Of a stretch of DNA of 64,000 bases, positions 42,452 through 54,849 are shown piece after piece. The first letter of the stretch is position 1. The number at the start of each line of letters is the position of its first letter. The translations under genes and the position numbers were made by a program. Below the pieces are notes generated by a model that was not told the origin of the DNA, did no database searches, and saw nothing but the letters and a program-made list of their open reading frames with translations. Origin of the DNA: Apis mellifera (Eukaryota; Arthropoda; Insecta; Hymenoptera; Apidae); NCBI RefSeq assembly GCF_003254395.2, contig NC_037638.1, positions 1,493,001 through 1,557,000 of the forward strand. Direction: 5' to 3'.

Positions 42452-42485
42452 ATCGTATTTTAATATACGATATTAAAATTACGAT
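42452..42485. repeat. Hairpin, ~15-bp arms
   Basis: ATCGTATTTTAATAT and ATATTAAAATTACGAT are complementary apart from one extra base, with a 3-base loop. Just upstream of the three-copy array. Confidence 0.8.
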
Positions 42486-42514
42486 TTGACGGTAAGAAGT
42501 TTTTTAGGATCGAA

Positions 42515-42980
42515 GAATATTTTTCTGATTAAATCATCGATTTTTTTTTCGTTTCGTTTTCTCGTACAGTTAGATTGGAAATATGGAGATGGAGATGGAG
42601 AGATCATTTGTTGCTAAAAGTAGCTGTTGCAAATTGAAATTATATCCAAAATTGAGAAGAAATTAACATTTAATTCATCGATTTCATCGTTTTTCTGGTT
42701 AAATCATCGATTTCGTCGTTTCGTTTTCTCGTAGAGTTAGATTGGAAATATGAAGATGAAGATGAGAGATCATTAGTTGCTAAAAATTGAGAAGAAATTA
42801 TAAATCGTGTAAATTAACGTTTAATTCATCGATTTCGTCGTTTCGTTTTCGCGTAGAGTTAGATTGGAAATATGGAGATGGAGATGGAGAGATCATTAGT
42901 TACTAAAGATTGAAATTATATTCAAAATTGAGAAGAAATTAAATCGTGTAAATTAACATTTAATTCATCGATTTTATCCT
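42515..42980. repeat. Tandem array, three copies
   Basis: GTTAGATTGGAAATATG(G/A)AGATG occurs at about 42568, 42735 and 42856, each preceded by ATCGATTTCGTCGTTTCGTT or a variant and followed by GAGATCATTAGTTGCTAAA. Steps are about 167 and 121 bp; the first unit carries an extra AGTAGCTGTTGCAAATTGAA part. Confidence 0.85.
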
Positions 42981-43436
42981 TGCTTCTTGTAAATATTCTG
43001 TAAATATTGAAATATATATATGGGAATTGAAATAATTATCCTGTTGTTAATATAACTTTTTCTTAAGAAAAATTGAATTTAAAATTTTTCAAAATTGATT
43101 TCATCCTCCGTTCCTTATGAATATTTACTTTTTGGATTATTATATACGAATGGAAATGTGGGAATGGATGCAGGATTATTAAGTTAATTTTTAAATTTAA
43201 TAAAATTACATTTGTAAGAAATCTTAAATTAGTCAATTTAATTTCATCCTTACAAATATTACGTCAGATATACATAAATAAAAAAATTGTGAAATTATTG
43301 TTAATTTAAATTATAAAATTATACTTGAAGAAATCATTATGGTTAAATTAATATTCGATTTTGGATAATCAGAATAACGTCGTGGTATTGATATTAAACC
43401 TAAAAAATGTTGAGGAAAGAAGGTTAAATTTCTGAA

Positions 43437-43475
43437 TTTCTGAATTTATTGTGATGTTCATTCGAATCTAATTTT
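43437..43475 (-). repeat. Right arm of 39-bp inverted pair
   Basis: Reverse complement of 41646-41684 (38 of 39 bases). It stands alone here, while the left arm is the first unit of a short tandem array. Confidence 0.85.
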
Positions 43476-44339
43476 AAAGTTAATTTTATTTAAGATTAGA
43501 TTTTTAAAGAGAAGAATTTTTCTCTATTTTCGCTAGATTTTTATTCACTTCTTTTTATCTTCCGTTGGAAGTAAAACTGTGGACGAAGCAGACAGTGGAA
43601 TTGTCATCAAATAATCCATATTTTGAAAAGAGATATTCGCGACGTTGTGAAATTACTTTTGATCGAAATCCTCTAAAAAAATTGGAAAATTGTAAAATTA
43701 TGTCGCCGTTTGGGAACAGGACTCTCTTTAATATTAGAAATTACAATTAGATTTCTCTTGTAATAGTCGTGCAAAGTGTACTTCGTAGAATTCCAATTCT
43801 ACCTTGGTATTACAAATTTCATCGAATTAAATTTCATTTAAAGTTGCTGCAGAACTTCACTTCAACTTCTTCCATTGAATACAGATTTTTTTTATATAAT
43901 ACAATCGCACGAAACATCTCATGAATCATAACTTTCCTAAAATCCTAAAATTTCAAAACCGAATTAACAATAATTTTCTTCTCTAATTTATTCAAATTTT
44001 CGTTTCCAAAATTCTCTATCTTTAAATTTAAATATTTAAATATAAAAATTTGAAAAAAAAAACACGAATCGTCAAAATGAAAATCTGAAGCTCGAAATTT
44101 TGCAAACCGAGCCAATTACAACTTATCTCCACTTATTAATGAATCGACTAATTAGCGGCTGCTGGTGTTATTAACGTTTGGCGCTCGGATATACCAATTA
44201 GGCTCCCCGTAGTATCGAGTGTACGGCTAATTATTAAATATAATTAATCACTTAACCTGTTAACCGTGAAAGACGTGCTATCTGATCGTTGGAGAGAACA
44301 CCTCTGCAACAGGGACGATCGATCGCTTACGGAGCCGCG
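43476..44339. other. Unique DNA, no gene seen
   Basis: AT-rich, with a less AT-rich patch at 44140-44340 containing several TAAT cores. The first, undiverged-looking copy of the following array begins inside ordinary sequence at its right edge. Confidence 0.5.
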
Positions 44340-47080
44340 CGATACGTAAAATAATTGCAATCGCTCGAAAAAAGAAAATTTTGAAACGTCGTTCGTCGTT
44401 GCGCCTATCCTAATATTAATAAACACGTTAATAGATAATCATTATATTTCAAAAAATAATATTTCGTTTTATAGATTAATTTCAAAATAATAATTTCAAT
44501 TACTGTTTTTTTTTTCTTTGGAAATGAAAATAATTCATAATTTATCTTAAAAATAATATTATTTTAAAAATATTAAAAATAATTATTTTAAAAATAATAT
44601 TTCGTTTTATAGATGAATGTCAAAATAATAATTTTACTGTTTTTTTTTCTTTGGAAATGAAAATAATTATAATTTATTTGTCTAGATGAAATAATTGCAA
44701 TCGCTCGAAAAAAGAAAATTTTGTGCCTATCCTAATATTAATAAACACGTTGACGTGTTACGTTAGTAGATAACCATCACTTTTCAAGAAAAAATAATAT
44801 TTTGTTTTATAGATATAATAAAAATAAAAATAATAATAATTTTAATTACTGTTTTTTTTCTTTGAAAATGAAAATAGTTATAATTTATTTGTCTAAATAA
44901 AATGCGTTACCCACATTAATAGATAACCATTACTTTTCAAGAAAAAATAATATTTCGTTTTATAGATGAATGTCAAAATAATGATTTTACTGTTTTTTTT
45001 CTTTGAAAATGAAAATAATTATAATTTATTTGTGTAGATGAAATAATTGCAATCGCTCGAAAAAAGAAAATTTTTAAACATCGTTGCGCCTATCCTAATA
45101 TTAATAAATATGTTAACGCGTTACCCATGTTAATAGATAATCATCACATTTCAAGAAAAAATAATATTTCGTTTTATAGATGAAAATAATAATTTTAATT
45201 ACTGTTTTTTTTTCTTTGGAAATGAAAATAATTTATTTGTCTAGATAAAATAATTGCAATCGCTCGAAAAAAGAAAATTTTGCGCCTACCCTAATATTAA
45301 TAAACACGTTGACGCGTTACATTAATAGATAATATTTCATTTTACAGATGAATTTCGAAATAATAATTTTCTTTGGAAATGAAAATAATTTATTTGTCTA
45401 GATAAAATAATTCCAATTGCTCGAAAAAAAAAAAATTTTAAAACATCGTTGCGCCTACCGTAATATTAATAAATATGTTAACGCGTTACCCACGTTAATA
45501 GATAACCATCAAATTTCAAGAAAAAATAATATTTCGTTTTGTAGATGAAAATAATAATTTTAATTATTGTTTTTTTCAATCATTTCTTTGGAAATGAAAA
45601 TAATTATAATTTATTCGTCCAGATTAATAAAATAATAAAATAAAATAATTCCAATCGCTCGAAAAAAGAAAATTTTAAAACATCGTTCGTCATTCCACCT
45701 ACTCTAATATTAATAAACACGCGTTACGTTAATAGATAACCATTATATTTCAAGAAAAAATAATATTTCGTTTTACAGATAAATTTCGAAATAATAATTT
45801 TCTTTGGAACTGAAAATAATTATAATTTATTCATCTATAGATAAAATAATTCCAATCGCTCGAAAAAAGAAAATTTTAAAACATCGTTGCGTCTACCTTA
45901 ATATTAATAAATACGTTGACGCGTTATCCACGTTAATAGATAACCATCACATTTCAAGAAAAAATAATATTTCGTTTTATAGATGAATTTCAAAATAATA
46001 ATTTCAATTACTGTTTTTTTTTTCTTTGGAAATGAAAATAATTCATAATTTATTTTAAAAAATAATATTTCGTTTTATAGATGAATGTCAAAATAATAAT
46101 TTTACTGTTTTTTTTCTTTAGAAATGAAAATAATTATAATAATTTATTTGTCTAGATAAAATAATTGTCAATCGCTTAAAAAAAGAAAATTTTGAAACAT
46201 CGTTACGCCTGACGCGTTACCCACGTTAATAGATAACCATCACATTTCAAGAAAAAATAATATTTCGTGTTATAGATGAAAATAATAATTTTAATTATTG
46301 TTTTTTTCAATCATTTCTTTGGAAATGAAAATAATTATAATTTATTTGTATAGATAAAATAATTCCAATCGCTCGAAAAAAGAAAATTTTGAAACATCGT
46401 TGCGCCTACCCTAATATTAATAAATACGCTATAATTATCCACGTTAATAGATAATCATTACATTTCAATTTATAAATGAAAATAATAATTTTAATTACTG
46501 TTTTTTTTCTTTGGAAATGAAAATAATTTATTTGTCTAGATAAAATAATTGCAATCGCTCGAAAAAAGAAAATTTTGCGCCTACCCTAATATTAATATTA
46601 ATATAATATAATATAACCCTAATATTAATATTAATAAACACGTTGACGCGTTACATTAATAGATAATATTTCATTTTACAGATGAATTTCGAAATAATAA
46701 TTTTCTTTGGAAATGAAAATAATTATAATTTATTTGTCTAGATAAAATAATTGCAATCGCTCGAAAAAAGAAAATTTTGCGCCTACCCTAATATTAATAA
46801 ACACGTTGACGCGTTACCCATGTTAATAGATAACCATCACATTTCAAGAAAAAATAATATTTCGTTTTACAGATGAATTTCGAAATAATAATTTTCTTTG
46901 GAACTGAAAATAATTATAATTTATTCATCCATAGATAAAATAATTCCAATCGCTCGAAAAAAGAAAATTTTAAAACATCGTTGCGCCTACCGTAATATTA
47001 ACGAACACGTTGACGCGTTACATTAATAGATAATATTTCGTTTTTATAGCTGAATTTCGAAATAATAATTTCAATTACTA
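44340..47080. repeat. 2.7-kb tandem array, ~200-bp units, about 12 copies
   Basis: The core TCGCTCGAAAAAAGAAAATT recurs at about 44361, 44701, 45054, 45258, 45418 (variant), 45656, 45855, 46173 (variant), 46370, 46556, 46757 and 46949. Each unit continues with CCTAATATTAATAAACACGT, GACGCGTTAC, AATAGATAACCATCAC, AATAATATTTCGTTTTATAG and CTTTGGAAATGAAAATAATT. Period varies (about 190-350 bp) through internal deletions and partial duplications. No open frame longer than about 60 codons. Confidence 0.93.
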
Positions 47081-47089
47081 TTTTTTTCT

Positions 47090-47790
47090 TAACCGTGCAG
47101 CGTAATGCAAAAAAAAAACCGCGTGGATGATGATATATCGGTCGAGATAAGCGTGTGGCCAACTCGCGAGGACCGTGGACATGGACGAAATCGAGCAAGA
47201 TGGCGGAAAGGAAGGCAGGCGCGGAGAGAGACCGTTGACCCATCGAGCCGGGAATCGAGCACAACCGGATGAGTCAGCGCGCCATTCCCACCAGCGTGGC
47301 AATAATCGAAAACCGCATTGGGCTCGGTGAAAGCGCATCCGCGGAGCGAGCGCGTTCCACGCGAGATCTAAACGAGATCGGGGGTGGGGGAAGAAGGATG
47401 AAGAAGAAGAAGCGAGGCGAACGCTTCTTCTAGCTCGGATTTCCGGGGAGTGTGAGTGTGAGAGAGAGAGAGATGGGGGATCGACGGTGTCTCGCTCTCG
47501 TAGCCTACATACGAGGCGACGTTAATGGACGAACACGTGACACAAGGCCGTGCGATCACCTTGGGTGCCCCACACGCCTTGCCGAGAGACGACGCCTCGT
47601 CGTCCTTTTTCCGACCAAAGGAATAGCGGAACTCGGCATTTTACAGTTAGCCACGAACCGGCGTGCTTCGTGTCCGTCACCGTGCCTTACACGCATGATC
47701 CGCGCCTTCGATCGTGGATCGATATTCGACTCGTGCCGATTATATTCGTCCCCCGCTTCGTCGAGGCGAATTTAGGTTAACTCAGGAGGC
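47090..47790. promoter_or_regulatory. GC-rich block, candidate promoter or enhancer
   Basis: The longest GC-richer block in the window; it starts abruptly where the 2.7-kb array ends. It contains AAGATGGCGG (about 47198-47207), which fits the YY1/Pho consensus, and TGAGTCAGC (about 47270-47278), which fits an AP-1 site. A GA run lies at about 47459-47472. Several overlapping open frames on both strands (47078-47338, 47452-47775, 47550-47780) reflect high GC, and I recognise none of them. A first exon with its promoter is possible. Confidence 0.35.
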
Positions 47791-48489
47791 TGGAATTGGA
47801 AATTTTCCGATCCTGGCGAGTTTTTAGGTTTGTTGAACAACAAAGTTTCGAATTGAGTTTGATTTTTCAAGCGAGAATTGGATTTGAATTAAACTTGAAG
47901 TAAATTTAAGTAGATCAGGTTCGACTTGGTAGAATTAGATTCGAAATGGGAGATAGTTTTGAGTTTAGAATAAGTTCAGATTTGAATTAGGTTCGAAATA
48001 GATTTTAAGATTAGGATTCGTTTAAATTAATTAAAAGTTGCACATATCGTTTCGTGGTGTTCGCTTTTAAAAACGCCTACGTTCCCACGAGACGAATTGC
48101 AAGAGGCATCATATGTATGAGAAGCGTGAAACGCGTGCCGTGACTGCCGCTTCCTGTTAAGGTCGGGGTCGAAATGAATAAACGAGCTCGGGAGAATAAA
48201 TTCGATGCGAGCTGAATTTTAGACTGGGTTGTTGCCGCGGCTCGTTAACCTCTTTACCGCGCGAGAGATCCACGGATTGCACGAGCAATCTCGTTTCTTC
48301 TTTCTGAAAAAACTTTGTAAAAAAAGAAAAAAAGAAAAAAAAACAATTATCTCGAGATCGGGTGAGAAAAGAGTTGAAGAGAAAAAGAGATCTTTCGCTT
48401 CGTTCGCTTAAATATAAATTTAATACATCGATATATTAAATTATATATATAAATAATCTATAATCCGAGAAAATATCGTCCAAGAGAGG

Positions 48490-48800
48490 AAAGAAAGTTT
48501 TCACCGGGTAGAAAGCGGCCTGGGTTCCCTCCTGTCGAGAAACGGGGGGTCCCGGCCAGGAAGGATCAAAGCTGGATCAATTAACGGCAAGCTATTCCAT
48601 TCATTACCCGGTTGGACGCGGAATGCGACTGGAACTATTAAAGCCGCGACGAGAGAGATCGGCGGCGACGATTTGCTTTTGCCGGCCGGCCATTTAACGG
48701 TCCGCCATAATTGAGCACGATGAAAAATTCCGCTCGAATTACCGGCCGGATCTTCTTTATTCATTGATTATTCGCTTCTTGCCCCGTTTCTTCCCCCTCC
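48490..48800. promoter_or_regulatory. GC-rich block, candidate regulatory element
   Basis: A GC-richer stretch with GGCCGGCCGGCC-like words (about 48680-48692) and CCGGCCGG at about 48741. No repeats and no recognisable protein in any frame. Confidence 0.3.
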
Positions 48801-49243
48801 TCCCTCGAATTCCTCCATAATTCCAGACTGGCAAATTGCAATTAATCCATCGTTATTCTCCAACGTGTGTCCGTTGTGCGGTACACGTATCACGGGCAGC
48901 GTTAAATGTCATAATCGCACGTTTAAAATTCGCGATTAAATCGACCGAGCTATTCAAACTTTTTTACCGACCGAGAAAATTTTATTCCACGTGCCTCGAA
49001 TCTCTTCGCATCTTCGCATACAAATTGATGCGGGGAGAAAAATTAAGTTAATTCGAGTTTTGTGCAGTGTCTCTCTAGAAGAGAGACGTCTATTTTAAAC
49101 ACGTTTTTCATGAAATAAAATTATTCACGAAATAAAGCGAATCATCGAGAATAAATGAATCGGTAAGTGAAACGTTTATCGATCGAGTAATTGGTTCGCG
49201 CGGATTTTATCCAAAAGTAAATGGATTTCGGAATTGGGAAGGG

Positions 49244-49250
49244 AAAAAAA
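49244..49250 (-). terminator. Pol III terminator of tRNA-Ser
   Basis: A run of seven T on the minus strand, a few bases past the 3' end of the tRNA. This is the usual RNA polymerase III stop. A shorter T5 run lies between it and the gene and may serve first. Confidence 0.85.
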
Positions 49251-49257
49251 TATTTTT

Positions 49258-49339
49258 CGCAGCCGGTAGGATTCGAACCTACGCTCCCAGAGGGAATCTG
49301 ATTTCGAGTCAGACGCCTTAACCACTCGGCCACGGCTGC
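49258..49339 (-). tRNA. tRNA-Ser(CGA): tRNA-Ser, anticodon CGA
   Basis: Nuclear serine tRNA, transcribed by RNA polymerase III, reading UCG codons. On the minus strand the acceptor arms GCAGCCG and CGGCTGC pair over 7 bp, with discriminator base G. The anticodon stem TCTGA/TCAGA encloses the loop CTCGAAA, giving anticodon CGA. A long variable arm (TTCCCTCTGGGAGC region) marks a class II tRNA, as expected for serine. The A box TGGCCGAGTGG lies at 49322-49332 and the B box GGTTCGAATCC at 49269-49279 (plus-strand coordinates). The length of 82 nt is normal for tRNA-Ser. There is no intron and no encoded CCA, as in eukaryotes. A run of seven T follows the 3' end. It stands alone, with no second tRNA in the window. 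I see no disrupted stem, so it is probably functional. Confidence 0.97.
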
Positions 49340-50537
49340 TCACCCCTTGTACGTTCGTTGCGCGCTGGGGGTAAATTGGGGGAAACCACCCCCGATATAT
49401 TTAAATAAATATCGAACGAATATTAAAATATCGTTTTTCCACGATATCTCGCGATTTCTTTTCTTTTTTTTTTTTTTTTCAAATCTCCGATTAACATTGG
49501 AAACGTATCGATCGTTTATCCACGAATATCGATAAATCCGTACGAGATTGGAAAATTTTATATGACTGACGATCCCATATCTGGCAAAATGATACAATCG
49601 AAGAAAAATTTTTGGAATCCCATAATATCGATAAATCGAGGAACAAATTTCTCGGTCGAATAAATTAACCTTGTTTCTTATTTCCAATTCGATGTATTCA
49701 ATTTTTCTCCTTCTCTCAAAGATCGTTTCTCCTTTTCTTTTTCTTCTAAGAATATCTTCTTATACTTCTTACTCACTTTAAAGAAAAAAGTTTCGATACT
49801 TTTTTAATTGATCGATTCGTTTTCTCTCGATAAATAAATATATATATATCGATATTCGTGATTCATATAACGATGGAGAAGCTTCATAAATCGAGACGAA
49901 TCTCTCGATTCAAGATTTTATTGGAAAGATTAGAAAATTCATAGAGCATTCGAAAAAGAGAAGAATGAAAGGAACAAAGAATATTCAATACCTTTAACAT
50001 GACACACGCTGCATGAAAAGTAAAAGGATTACAGGATCGAAAAAAAAAAAAAATAATTCTCAAAAATTTTATTTTATTCTTAAGAAGCAAATCTAAAATT
50101 GGTTCCAATCAGTGTATACGAAAAGAAAAATCTCAATCTACCGTTTTCCAATAATCTTGCAAATTGTTGTTTCTTCTGCTGGATGTAAAATTCCATTTGC
50201 CTGGAGATTGTCGACACCGAATCGTGTGGATTGTTTGTTTCGAAGGAAAGAACGAGAGAAGGAAAGAAGGTCGGTTTGTTTTTCACAAAGGCGAGCACTT
50301 TCACGAGCGGCGTGCAAGGGAAGTAACGGTAAACGTACTTCGGATCATTGATATTCCTTTAATTGGATGGAATGCGTCGATTTCGTTCGGTTCGGATTAC
50401 TTTTGGCCGGGCAGAAAAGTGTACCGTTGCCTTCCCGTCCCGTGAGAAAAGTGTGTCAGAAAGTTTGTCTTTTTTCTTCCTCTTCTTCCTCTTCTTTCTT
50501 TTTCGCGTTTGTCTCAGAAGCGAGTCGAAAGGTTTTT

Positions 50538-50825
50538 CGATGCTTTTTCTTTAAATTTTAAATCGCTGTTCGATGCTTTTTTTTAAATTTTAAATCGCTG
50601 TTCGATGCTTTTTTTTAAATTTTAAATCGCTGTTCGATGCTTTTTCTTTAAATTTTAAATCGCTGTTCGATGCTTTTTTTTAAATTTTAAATCGCTGTTC
50701 GATGCTTTTTTTTAAATTTTAAATCGCTGTTCGATGCTTTTTTTTAAATTTTAAATCGCTGTTCGATGCTTTTTTTTAAATTTTAAATCGCTGTTCGATG
50801 CTTTTTTTTAAATTTTAAATTTAAA
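50538..50825. repeat. 32-33-bp minisatellite, nearly nine units
   Basis: CGATGC recurs at 50538, 50571, 50603, 50635, 50668, 50700, 50732, 50764 and 50796. Each unit reads CGATGC, a T run, AAATTTTAAATCGCTGTT. Units are otherwise identical. Units 1 and 4 carry a TTTTTCTTT variant and are 33 bp, while the others are 32 bp. The homogeneity indicates recent expansion. Confidence 0.97.
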
Positions 50826-50889
50826 TTAAAAAATTTTTGAGAACGAAGATTGTTGAGAGTGGATGATGAAGGAACGAGAAAATATATGC

Positions 50890-53660
50890 ATTTCACTTCC
50901 TTATTTATATTAAATATTTACAAGTAAAGTGTAGATGTAGAAATTGTAGAACTTGTAGAAATATTTACAAGTAAAGTGAGAATGTAAAGTTGGATTACGT
51001 GTTATAATTGATCGATTATATTATAATCGAAGGAGAAAATAATATTTCGAGAAATATTGGATTTTTCATTTTGTGTTATATGTATTCGTAACTTGGAAAG
51101 TGTAAAGGTATATCTGTTGTTCGTTTGTGATGAAGATGGTAACAGTTGATTTATTTGTTTATTGATTGAAGCTTTGTTTATTTATATTGGATATTTACAA
51201 GTGGAAAATAGAAAAGTATCGGTTATATTGTTATTTATGAAGATAATAGATCATTTTATTTATCGATCGAGTGATTTTAAGATTGATTTTCAAAGGAAAA
51301 AAAATATTTTTGGAAATACTTCAGTTTGTATTAGATATTTAAAAGTGAAAATACAAAAGTATCTATGTTATTTATTTATGAAGATGATTGAGATTTATCA
51401 ATCGAATGATTTTGGAGACTATAATTATATTACGATTGATTTTCGAAGAAAAAAAAAAGAAATATTTCACTTGCCTATTTACATATTATTTATAAAGATG
51501 ATAAGAATCGATTTCATTCATCGATCGAATGATTTTCGAGACTATAGTTATATTAGGATTGATCTTCGAAGGAAAAAAAAGGAATATTTCTCGAAATATT
51601 ATATTTAGATTGGCTATTTACGTATTAGATATTTATTAAGATGATAAGAATCGATTTTATTCATCGATCGAATGATTTTCGAGACTATAATTATATTAGG
51701 ATTGATCTTCGAAGGAAAAAAATGAAATATTTCTCGAAATACTATATTTAGCTTGGCTATTTACGTATTAGATATTTATTAAGATAAGAATCGATTTCAT
51801 TTATCGATCGAATGATTTTGGAGAGTATATTATATTATCGATTCGAAGAAAAAAGATCTTCGAAGGAAAAAAAAGAAATATTTCTCGAAATACTATATTT
51901 AACTTGCCTATTTACGTATTAGATATTTATTATATTTATAAAGATGATAAGAATAGATTTCATTTATCGATCGAATGATTATTAAATAGAGACTTAGAAA
52001 AAAAATGGAAAATATCCGTTATTTATTTATGTAAAGATAATAGATTTTATTTATCGATCGATTGATTTTGAAGGCTATATATTATAATATCATTACGATT
52101 GATTTTCAAAGGAAAAAAAAATGGAAATAATAGATATAAAATATCTATATATATATATATAAAATAGATATAAAATATCTATTATTTATTTAGAAGATAA
52201 TAGATTTCATTTATCGATCGAATGATTTTGAAAGCTATATCATTACGATTAATTTTCGAAGAAAAGAAAAGAAATATTTTTCGAAATTTATTTATTTATT
52301 AAATATTTAGGAAAAAAGTATCCGTTATTTACTTATAAAGATAATAGGTCATTCATTTCATTTATCGATCGAATGATTATTAAATAGAGATTTAGAGAAA
52401 AAAAAATGAAAAGTATCCGTTATTTATTTGTAAAGATAATAGATTTTATTTATCGATTGAATAATTTTGGAGGCTATATCATTACGATTGATTTTCAAAG
52501 AAAAGAAAACAAATACTTCTCGAAACTTATTTATATTAAAAAAAAATTATATTTAAAAAAAATGAAAAGTACAAAGTATCCATTATTTATTTATAAAGAT
52601 AATAGAATTCATTTATCGATCGAATGATTATTAAATAGAGATTTAGAAAAAAAATGAAAAATATCCATTATTTATTTATGTAAAGATAATAGATTTCATT
52701 TATCGATTGATTTTCGAAGAAAAAAAAATACTTTTCGATACTTATTTACATTAAATATTTAGAAAAAAAGTATCCGTTATTTATTAATATAAATGAAGAT
52801 AACAGATTTCATTTATCGAATGATTATTAAATACTAAAAAAAAAAAAAAATAGAAAATATCCATTATTTATTCATAAAGATAATATATTTCATTTATCGA
52901 TCTATTATTAAATATTTAGAAAAAAAAAATGGAAAGTATCCATTATTCATTTATATAAAGATAATAGATTTATCGATCGATTGATTTTGAAGGCTATATC
53001 ATTACGATTAATTTTCGAAGGAAAAAAAAAATACTTTTCGAAACTTATTTACATTAAATATTTAGAAAAAAAGTATCCGTTATTTATTAATATAAATAAA
53101 GATAACAGATTTCATTTATCGAATGATTATTAAATACTAGAAAAAAAAATAGAAAGTATCCATTATTTATTCATAAAGATAATATATTTCATTTATCGAT
53201 CGAACGATTATTAAATATTTAGAAAAAAAAAAATGGAAAGTATCCATTATTCATTTATATAAAGATAATAGATTTATCGATCGATTGATTTTGAAGGCTA
53301 TATCATTACGATTAATTTTCGAAGGAAAAAAAAAATACTTTTCGAAACTTATTTACATTAAATATTTAGAAAAAAAGTATCCATTATTTATTAATATAAA
53401 TAAAGATAATAGATTTCATTTATCGAATGATTATTAAATACTAGAAAAAAAAAAATAGAAAATATCCATTATTTATTCATAAAGATAATATATTTCATTT
53501 ATCGATCGAACGATTATTAAATATTTAGGAAAAAAAAAATGGAAAGTATCCATTTTTATTATTCATTTATTATAAAGATAACATATTTCATTTGTCGATC
53601 GAACTGTTTTAATTTTCAAGACTGTTACAATTATATTACAATCGAAGGAAGAAAAAAATT
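50890..53660. repeat. 2.7-kb tandem array with higher-order structure
   Basis: Built from TTCATTTATCGATCGAATGA, AAGATAATAGATTT, TATCATTACGATTGATTTTC, GAAGGAAAAAAA and AAAGTATCC(G/A)TTATTTATT words in changing order. Left units (51150-52000) are about 140-160 bp. In the right third, blocks starting CCATTATTTATTCATAAAGA at 52861, 53160 and 53466 define a ~300-bp higher-order unit. The 148-codon frame at 51162-51608 is a repeat translation. Confidence 0.92.
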
Positions 53661-53699
53661 CGTGCCAAAATCGTTGCCAAAAAAAAAAAAAGAAAAAAA

Positions 53700-53945
53700 A
53701 GTGGCGAATCGCGATAAGAGATCGGAGCACCCGTTATATATACCGGCACGCATGCCGTTGCACCCGGCAAGGACGCAATCTGGAACAGCCGCAAACGGAC
53801 TTCACTGCTCGAGAGATTGCTGATTGTGACTGGTTGCTAGCTTGCCGGTTTCTACGTCCGGATTCTACCGAGAATAAATGCAAAACGGCTCGACGAGGAA
53901 GAAGCGCGCTCCTTTCCCCCTCCCCCTCCCCCTGCGACACGATAT
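53700..53945. promoter_or_regulatory. GC-richer block after the array
   Basis: GC rises sharply where the array ends. A TATATATA element at about 53734 followed by GC-rich sequence could be a core promoter on the plus strand, but I see no supported exon downstream; the frame at 53834-54034 is unrecognised. A C-rich CCCCCTCCCC run closes the block. Confidence 0.25.
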
Positions 53946-54849
53946 TTTCGAATTTTCATTTTCTTTTAAGTAATATTCGAACCCATCATTATATTACATC
54001 GAGGAAAAGGATATACTCTTCTTTTAGAATTTGAATTTTCGTTTGACACGATTGTTCGAATAAATTATAAATAAAATAAAAATTGGAAATTAATAAGAAT
54101 TACTTTTGTTCAATATCGTGGAGAAAGATATTAAGGACTCGTTACGTCTCGTATACAAACATGGGCGCGAATTTAAAATCTTGGAAACGTTGTTTGATCG
54201 ATAAAACAGGAATCGTCAACGAGGATTAGTTTTCGTGATTATTTAATTCGACACAATTATTATTGTTAACAAATTGTATTATTGAAAGTATGTTGTGCGA
54301 GAATTATCGATTATTACAAACGGAATTGTGTCATTGAAAAAAAAAGAAAAAAAAAAAAAAAGAGGAAAGAATAATTAAGGCCTTACCTATATATGCAGAT
54401 TCATATATGCGTTCATAACATTTTTATAACTCTTTCTTAAACAAACGATATCCAACGAAGAAATATAATTTATTTATAATTTTTCTCTCTCTCTCTCTCT
54501 CGATGATTAACGACATTTTAACGAAAGACGACATTTTCATCTTCTACGGTTATACACACGTTATTTAACTACTCTCGTGCGAGATTATTACTCCCGTGTT
54601 ATTACTCGTTAATTGATCCATGAATGTACACATCATTTGCAATTTGTAAATGATCGTAATGATTGTTATCGATTGGAATATATATTCAACGATTCGTGAA
54701 TGATATCGACGACGAGTTTTTGAGAAAATATCTCTCTAGTTGAAACGAAAAAGAACTGACGGAATCTGACGAAAAAGGAATAGTTTCTTTCTTTCTCGGA
54801 GAAAATTATTACCGACAGAGCAATCACAAATTATCGTAAAAATTTTAAA

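Noticed and set aside
49142..49333. 63-codon minus-strand frame starting MAEWLRRLTRNQ
   Set aside because: It is a translation of the tRNA-Ser gene and its flank; such peptides are a known artefact.
50538..50825. CRISPR-like array of regular 32-33-bp units
   Set aside because: The whole unit repeats with no variable spacers, and the DNA is eukaryotic; it is a minisatellite.
51162..51608. 148-codon frame with an internally repeated peptide
   Set aside because: The peptide repeat mirrors the DNA repeat of the array, and neighbouring units break the frame.
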